Below, piece by piece: positions 59,873 to 64,000 of a stretch of DNA of 64,000 nt. How positions within the stretch are numbered: position 1 is the stretch's first letter; each line of letters opens with the position of its first letter. The notes under the pieces are model-generated. The model saw only the letters and a program-made list of their open reading frames with translations, made no database searches and was not told where the DNA came from. The position numbers were made by a program, and so were the translations under genes. This DNA is from Treponema sp. (GTDB lineage: Bacteria > Spirochaetota > Spirochaetia > Treponematales > Treponemataceae), in NCBI GenBank assembly GCA_017525605.1, contig JAFXSM010000028.1, forward strand, positions 1-64,000, read 5' to 3'.

Positions 59873-59929
59873 TGCCATCTGAAAATATTTACAAAATCAT
59901 AGGAGGAAAGATCTTGCTTTCAGATGGCA
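59873..59929 (-). promoter_or_regulatory. Long hairpin in the phoA leader
   Basis: TGCCATCTGAAA (59873-59884) and TTTCAGATGGCA (59918-59929) are perfect 12-bp complements. In the phoA transcript the second arm ends one base before the AAGGA ribosome site. Confidence 0.6.
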
Positions 59930-59971
59930 GGTTCAATTTAATCTGAAAAGATTAAGTTTTCGGGAAGCGAA

Positions 59972-59988
59972 GGTTAAGAATGTGTAAA
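59972..59988 (-). promoter_or_regulatory. Pho box before phoA
   Basis: On the - strand TTTACA (59983-59988) and TTAACC (59972-59977), 11 bp apart, matching the boxes of phoB and the Na/Pi gene in sequence, spacing and order. Confidence 0.65.
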
Positions 59989-60085
59989 ATTCTAACCCAT
60001 TTCTTTAATGAATAAATCGTCCTCCTCATAGCAGAAGTTTTAGGGAATAATGAGGTTAAATGTTTGTAAATAGGGACGTTATACG

Positions 60086-60164
60086 AAAATAGCGCAGTTT
60101 ATACCTGTTAAAATTTCAAAAATAGCGCAGTTGAAGTTGACAAAATTTCAAAAATAGCGCAGTT
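60086..60164 (+). repeat. Three direct repeats AAAATAGCGCAGTT before an AAA_14 gene
   Basis: Identical 14-mers at 60086-60099, 60119-60132 and 60151-60164, spaced 33 and 32 bp (about three helix turns). Copies 2 and 3 extend left to AAAATTTCAAAAATAGC. The third ends 7 nt before the ATG. Probably an operator of the gene itself. Confidence 0.85.
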
Positions 60165-60171
60165 TATATTT

Positions 60172-61443
60172 ATGGATATAAAGACTATTGAAACTGTTTT
60201 ATTGGAACAGAAAGAAGAATTTCTAGCAAATCTGAATGAAGAATGGTGTTCTCGACCAGAAGAAGAACTTGTTGATTTAAACAGTAAACTTGCACAGGTT
60301 GTCATTGGTATTCGTCGAAGCGGAAAGTCTACTTTGTGCTTTAATGTTATAAAAAAATCCGGAGAGCAATTTGCTTATGTCAATTTTGATGATGAACGTT
60401 TTGCCGATATTTCTTCTGATAATTTGAATACAGTTCTTGAATGTCTTTATAAAATCTACGGTGATTTTAATCATCTTTTTATTGATGAAATTCAAAATGT
60501 TGATGAATGGTTTTTGTTTATAAATCGTCTTCTACGAACCGGAATGCATATATTAATAACTGGTTCAAATGCAAAACTGTTGAGTGGCGAACTGGCAACT
60601 CATCTTACTGGACGCCATATGAAAATTGAGCTATTCCCATTTTCTTTTAAGGAATTTTGTGAATATCAAAAAATAAGTACAGCTCATGGAACTACAAAAG
60701 AAAAAGGATTTTTGATGGCAGCTTTTGATAATTATTTGCATGATGGCGGATTTCCAGAGCTTTTGAATGAAAAACGAAAACAGACTTATATCAATACTTT
60801 AGTGGATAGCATTCTTAAAAAGGATATAGAAAAAAGATATGCCGTAAAATATAAGGCGGCCTTTGAGAATATTGCAAATCATCTATTAAACAATGCTCCT
60901 GCAAAAATCAATTATTCTGAATTACAGAATCAGTTTGGACTTCGTTCCGATCACACTGCAGAAAATTATGTTAATTATACAAAGAACGCTTATCTGGTTT
61001 GTGGACTGCATAAATATTCTCCCAAAAGCAAAATTCGTATTCGCGATGAAAAAGCCTATGCCGTTGATGTTGCTTTAATGAATAATCGTGAAAATGCTTT
61101 AGCAGGAGAAAATCTTGGCTGGCGATTGGAAACAATTGTTTATATTGAATTGCTGCGTCGATACAAGCCTTTGGAATGTGATGTTTACTATTATGATGAA
61201 ACTGCAGGCGAAGCTGATTTTGTCGTATGTAAAGGAAACTCTGTTCAGCAGATTATACAGGTAAGCTATGATATTTCAAATTCAAAGACTTATAAAAGGG
61301 AAGTAAATGGTCTTCTATTGGCATCTGCAAAAACAGGCTGCAATAATCTTTTATTGATAACAGACCATGAGGATAAGAATATAGTCGAAAATGGTAAAAA
61401 AATTTGTGTAACTTCAGCGTATGCATGGTTAGTTGAAAAATAA
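60172..61443 (+). CDS. AAA_14/DUF4143 ATPase
   Basis: 423 aa. Walker A GIRRSGKSTLCFNV, Walker B HLFIDEIQNVDEW, sensor ILITGSNAKLLSGELATHLTGR, then a DUF4143 domain (YVNYTKNAYLVCGLHKYSPK, GWRLETIVYIELLRR) ending with YYDETAGEADFVV, a nuclease-like GExDFVV. The family is found in many copies in anaerobes and is probably mobile; function unknown. It stands alone on the + strand between phoA and yibE/F. No ribosome site. Confidence 0.88.
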   Translation: MDIKTIETVLLEQKEEFLANLNEEWCSRPEEELVDLNSKLAQVVIGIRRSGKSTLCFNVIKKSGEQFAYVNFDDERFADISSDNLNTVLECLYKIYGDFNHLFIDEIQNVDEWFLFINRLLRTGMHILITGSNAKLLSGELATHLTGRHMKIELFPFSFKEFCEYQKISTAHGTTKEKGFLMAAFDNYLHDGGFPELLNEKRKQTYINTLVDSILKKDIEKRYAVKYKAAFENIANHLLNNAPAKINYSELQNQFGLRSDHTAENYVNYTKNAYLVCGLHKYSPKSKIRIRDEKAYAVDVALMNNRENALAGENLGWRLETIVYIELLRRYKPLECDVYYYDETAGEADFVVCKGNSVQQIIQVSYDISNSKTYKREVNGLLLASAKTGCNNLLLITDHEDKNIVENGKKICVTSAYAWLVEK

Positions 61444-61486
61444 GGTCAATATAAAATATGTGTATTAAGCCTTAATGTAGGATGTG

Positions 61487-62611
61487 TTAAGCCTTTGTAA
61501 AATTGTCTTTGTTTGTAAGAAGAATTCCAGAAATAAAGGCGGTTAATGGAGCAGTCATTGCAAGTCCAAAACTTCCTGCAATTGTGTTGATGATTTCGGC
61601 GGCTACCACATTGTTATTCAAAATATTGTAAACTGGAGTTCCCTGAGCCATAAAAGTCATAAGAAAAGCGATGCAACTTCCAGAATATGCCAGCAAAAGT
61701 GTAGTTGTCATTGTTCCCATGGCAGCACGAGCAACTGCAAGTCCTGATTTTATGGCTTTTTTTGTTGAAATATCCGGACAATTTCGTACAACTTCAGACA
61801 CAGCTGAGGTAATATCAACACTAAGATCCATTACAGAACCGCTGGCCCCAATAAAAACAGAGGCCATAAAAATCTGAGTTAAGTTCAAATCGGCAAAACC
61901 TGAATACAAAAGTGCCTCAGAATTTGCCATTACCGCTCCGTGAATATGAAAAGCTTTATTACAAATTATTGAAAGAATCATGGCAAAAATAATTCCGCTC
62001 ATTGAGCCAAAGAATGAAGATAAAAGCCGTTTATCAAGCCCGTAAACAAAAAGAAGAATCACGAAAGTCAGTATGGCAACTGCAACTAGTCCAACAAAAA
62101 TCGAATTATAACCTTTTAAAAAGAGCGGAACTAAAATTTTCCACAAAACAAGAATCGTGATTACAAAAGACAAAACCGAGCGAAGACCAACACCACGAGC
62201 AAAGCAAATCAGAAATAGTGCAAAAGCTATTGCAAGAACAAGTTCGCCATCAAGGCGGTAGTAATCAATTAGATTGATAGAAATTATTTCTCCTTCGTCA
62301 TGATGTACAACAGCCTGAGCTTTATCTCCTGGTCTAAAAAGTTTATCCTGAGAAAGAGAACCTCCCAGCATATTCCAGCCAAACGAGGTCTGTCCCTCAA
62401 ATCTGCCAGTTAAAAAACGAACTTTGCAAATCTGTTGACCGGTGCGAATTAATCCTGTATCAATAAGACTTGAATTATCCACCTCTTCAACAAGCACTTT
62501 GCATTTTTCAGCATCCTTAAATTGAAGAGCACCTTCAAAACCGGTAGGAAGAAATATTAATACGACAATAACTATCGAAATTCCAGCCAAAAAAGAAAAT
62601 CGATGTTTCAT
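61487..62611 (-). CDS. YibE/F-family membrane protein
   Basis: 374 aa. Start at 62611 (MKHRFSF) after GGGGAGAGA; ATGA overlap with the phoU stop. One N-terminal helix, a periplasmic domain of about 85 aa (VEEVDNSSLIDTG, GDKAQAVVHHDEG), then about seven helices with GLRSVLSFVITILVLWKI, FIGASGSVMDLSVDI and AFISGILLTN. YibE/F proteins are predicted permeases of unknown substrate. Translational coupling to phoU suggests a role in phosphate handling (inference). Confidence 0.85.
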   Translation of the reverse strand: MKHRFSFLAGISIVIVVLIFLPTGFEGALQFKDAEKCKVLVEEVDNSSLIDTGLIRTGQQICKVRFLTGRFEGQTSFGWNMLGGSLSQDKLFRPGDKAQAVVHHDEGEIISINLIDYYRLDGELVLAIAFALFLICFARGVGLRSVLSFVITILVLWKILVPLFLKGYNSIFVGLVAVAILTFVILLFVYGLDKRLLSSFFGSMSGIIFAMILSIICNKAFHIHGAVMANSEALLYSGFADLNLTQIFMASVFIGASGSVMDLSVDITSAVSEVVRNCPDISTKKAIKSGLAVARAAMGTMTTTLLLAYSGSCIAFLMTFMAQGTPVYNILNNNVVAAEIINTIAGSFGLAMTAPLTAFISGILLTNKDNFTKA

Positions 62612-63243
62612 TCTCTCTCCCCAGTCAACGCAAAAATTACCCATTCTGCAATGTTTGTAGCGTGATCACCGATACGTTCTATGTATTTTGCAATCAAAAG
62701 ATAATCAAGAATTGTTTCTCCTTCTGTCGTTTCACGAATCTTTTCAACTAAGTCTTTTTTTATTACGTGGTACAAATCATCAATTACATCATCGTGAGCA
62801 ATTACATTTTTTGCTTTGTTAAAATCTTTGTCTATGTATGACTGCACCGCATCGTGAAGCATTTTGATTATTTCAGAACTCATCTCGGTTATTTCATTCA
62901 TTTTCCCATATTTACAGTCAGGAACATTCAAAACCAAATCTGCCACATCAGCCGCGTGGTCTCCTATTCGTTCCATATCCGTAATCATTTTTAATGCCGC
63001 TGTTATCATTCTTAAATCTGTTGCCATTGGCTGCTGCTGGAGCAAAAGCTTCATGCACTGAGCTTCAATTTCCCTTTCCATTTCATTTATGGCTTCATCA
63101 TTCTGACCTACAGTTTTTGCTGCTTCAGTATCACGTCCCATTAGTGCAATCATGGAACTTTCAATGGCAATTTCTATCATCTTTCCCATATTGATAATAG
63201 CTGAGTTCAGCTTCTTTAATTCCTGTTCATATTTTTCTCGCAT
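62608..63243 (-). CDS. phoU: Phosphate regulator PhoU
   Basis: 211 aa. Two three-helix repeats with metal-binding motifs MERIGDHAADVAD and IERIGDHATNIAE. PhoU links PstSCAB to PhoR and keeps the Pho regulon off when phosphate is high. GGAGA before the ATG; 12 nt after pstB. Confidence 0.95.
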   Translation of the reverse strand: MREKYEQELKKLNSAIINMGKMIEIAIESSMIALMGRDTEAAKTVGQNDEAINEMEREIEAQCMKLLLQQQPMATDLRMITAALKMITDMERIGDHAADVADLVLNVPDCKYGKMNEITEMSSEIIKMLHDAVQSYIDKDFNKAKNVIAHDDVIDDLYHVIKKDLVEKIRETTEGETILDYLLIAKYIERIGDHATNIAEWVIFALTGERE

Positions 63244-63255
63244 TTTTTTTCTCCA

Positions 63256-64000
63256 TCAACCAAAACGTCCGGTTATATAGTCTTCCGTCTTTTTCATCTT
63301 AGGCTTACTGAAAATCTGTTCGGTATTACCTGACTCGATAATTTCTCCCAACAGGAAGAAAACAGTTTTATCGCTTACACGAACTGCCTGCTGCATATTG
63401 TGGGTAACAATTACAATGGTGTATTTTTCTTTTAGTCCAAGAACACAGTCTTCTATTTTTGAAGTTGAAATTGGATCCAGAGCCGAAGTTGGTTCATCCA
63501 TAAGCAGGACTTCTGGTTCTACTGCAAGAGCACGGGCAATACAAAGCCGCTGCTGCTGACCTCCACTTAATTCCAATGCTGATTTTTTCAGGTTATCTTT
63601 TAATTCATCCCAGATTGCCGCATTCTGTAGGGAAGTTTCAACAATTTCATCTAAATCGGCTTTCCGCTTAATTCCGTGAGTACGTGGTCCATAAGCAATA
63701 TTGTCATAAATGCTCATAGGAAAAGGATTAGGTTTTTGAAATACCATTCCCACATTTTTACGAAGCAGGTTTACGTCGGTGGATTTTTCGAGGATATTCC
63801 AGAAAACGGAGTGTTGCGGGGTGTCCCCGCTAGAGAGGATAGGACGCAACGAAGCGTGGCCGTAAGGGGAAACTTTCCATCCATTCCTGATTAGAATCTC
63901 CCCATTGATTTTACATCCTTCCACCAGATCATTCATACGGTTTATGGATTTAAGCAAAGTAGATTTTCCGCAACCACTTGGCCCAATAAACGCCGTAATC
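63256..64000 (-). CDS. pstB: Phosphate ABC transporter ATPase PstB, with inserted segment (5' end outside window)
   Basis: 247 codons visible; the frame runs off the right edge, starting inside Walker A ([20 protein letters not shown]). Then Q-loop [18 protein letters not shown], signature [19 protein letters not shown], Walker [14 protein letters not shown], switch [10 protein letters not shown], and end EDYITGRFG. Between NGEIL and [14 protein letters not shown] there are 31 residues where E. coli PstB has 4, so about 27 residues are extra. The reading frame stays open. The TTG at 63957 is not a start. Confidence 0.93.
   Translation of the reverse strand, partial: ITAFIGPSGCGKSTLLKSINRMNDLVEGCKINGEILIRNGWKVSPYGHASLRPILSSGDTPQHSVFWNILEKSTDVNLLRKNVGMVFQKPNPFPMSIYDNIAYGPRTHGIKRKADLDEIVETSLQNAAIWDELKDNLKKSALELSGGQQQRLCIARALAVEPEVLLMDEPTSALDPISTSKIEDCVLGLKEKYTIVIVTHNMQQAVRVSDKTVFFLLGEIIESGNTEQIFSKPKMKKTEDYITGRFG
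63799..63886 (-). repeat. In-frame hairpin-rich insertion inside pstB
   Basis: About 81-88 bp, GC-rich, coding for residues including [20 protein letters not shown]. Contains GCGGGG-ACA-CCCCGC (63816-63830 region) and ACGC...GCGT inverted repeats. Absent from PstB of other bacteria at this place. The exact ends cannot be fixed without an uninterrupted relative. Confidence 0.65.

Noticed and set aside
63256-63957. pstB starting at the TTG at 63957 as a complete gene
   Set aside because: The frame continues upstream to the window edge and encodes the Walker A motif there; the gene is cut by the window.

Overview
The window looks like a chromosomal segment of a treponeme (spirochaete). The evidence is a periplasmic-flagella block with the spirochaete collar protein FlbB, a hook protein FlgE whose Lys165/Cys178 match the lysinoalanine cross-link residues described for Treponema denticola, a spirochaete-type hexokinase, and Na+-pumping decarboxylase genes typical of an anaerobe. 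Genes from about 1 to 51 kb share one base composition. From about 53.4 kb onward the sequence is visibly more AT-rich, and a belt of gene fragments (50.6-53.4 kb) separates the two parts.

Layout: 1-141, right end of an IS3-family element. 199-3333, trpE and a trpG-trpD fusion behind two tandem palindromes. 3559-6267, an unusual AAA+ ATPase with three copies of one module. 6356-8515, a membrane-anchored propeller protein and a degenerate M23-like protein. 8791-10672, a DNA-binding-domain/PTS EIIA fusion and ribD. 10723-12676, a transglutaminase-like exported protein and an RluA-type pseudouridine synthase that start back to back. 12722-16984, sbcD-sbcC. 17103-21077, oadG-oadA-oadB, with two biotin domains on OadA. 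21203-31598, a compact chemosensory operon (two MCPs, CheW, a CheW-like protein, CheB, CheR, a CheA-receiver hybrid) ending in a class III adenylate cyclase. 31653-35844, dapB, lysC and an RNase II-family gene. 35990-37611, an MsmK/UgpC-type ABC ATPase and two tRNAs. 37672-38571, a radical SAM protein. 38699-42922, flbB-fliK-flgD-flgE. 43032-47217, a predicted metallopeptidase/propeller/barrel envelope protein and hexokinase. 47341-50659, a UvrD/Rep helicase and a GH18 lipoprotein. 50661-53400, remnants of an Rpn-type nuclease, a SNF2 helicase and a MATE transporter, plus an intact AAA ATPase. 53572-64000, a phosphate regulon (phoB-phoR, a Na/Pi cotransporter, an HD protein, phoA, pstB-phoU-yibE/F) interrupted by an AAA_14/DUF4143 ATPase gene.

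Three signals stand out. First, the 21.2-31.6 kb operon is a complete sensory array with no flagellar gene inside it; its last gene is an adenylate cyclase whose N-terminal receiver has lost its phospho-acceptor Asp, which suggests a chemosensory-to-cAMP pathway. Second, at least six genes have a -10 box (TATAAT or close) ending 6-7 nt before the start codon and no Shine-Dalgarno, so they are probably transcribed as leaderless mRNAs. Third, pstB carries an in-frame insertion of about 27 codons made of hairpin-rich, GC-rich DNA, and a hairpin-rich element of similar style lies between phoB and phoR; this resembles the protein-embedded palindromic elements known from Rickettsia. In addition, direct repeats of the form TT(A/T)ACA spaced exactly 11 bp occur before phoB, the Na/Pi transporter and phoA, the arrangement of PhoB/PhoP boxes.
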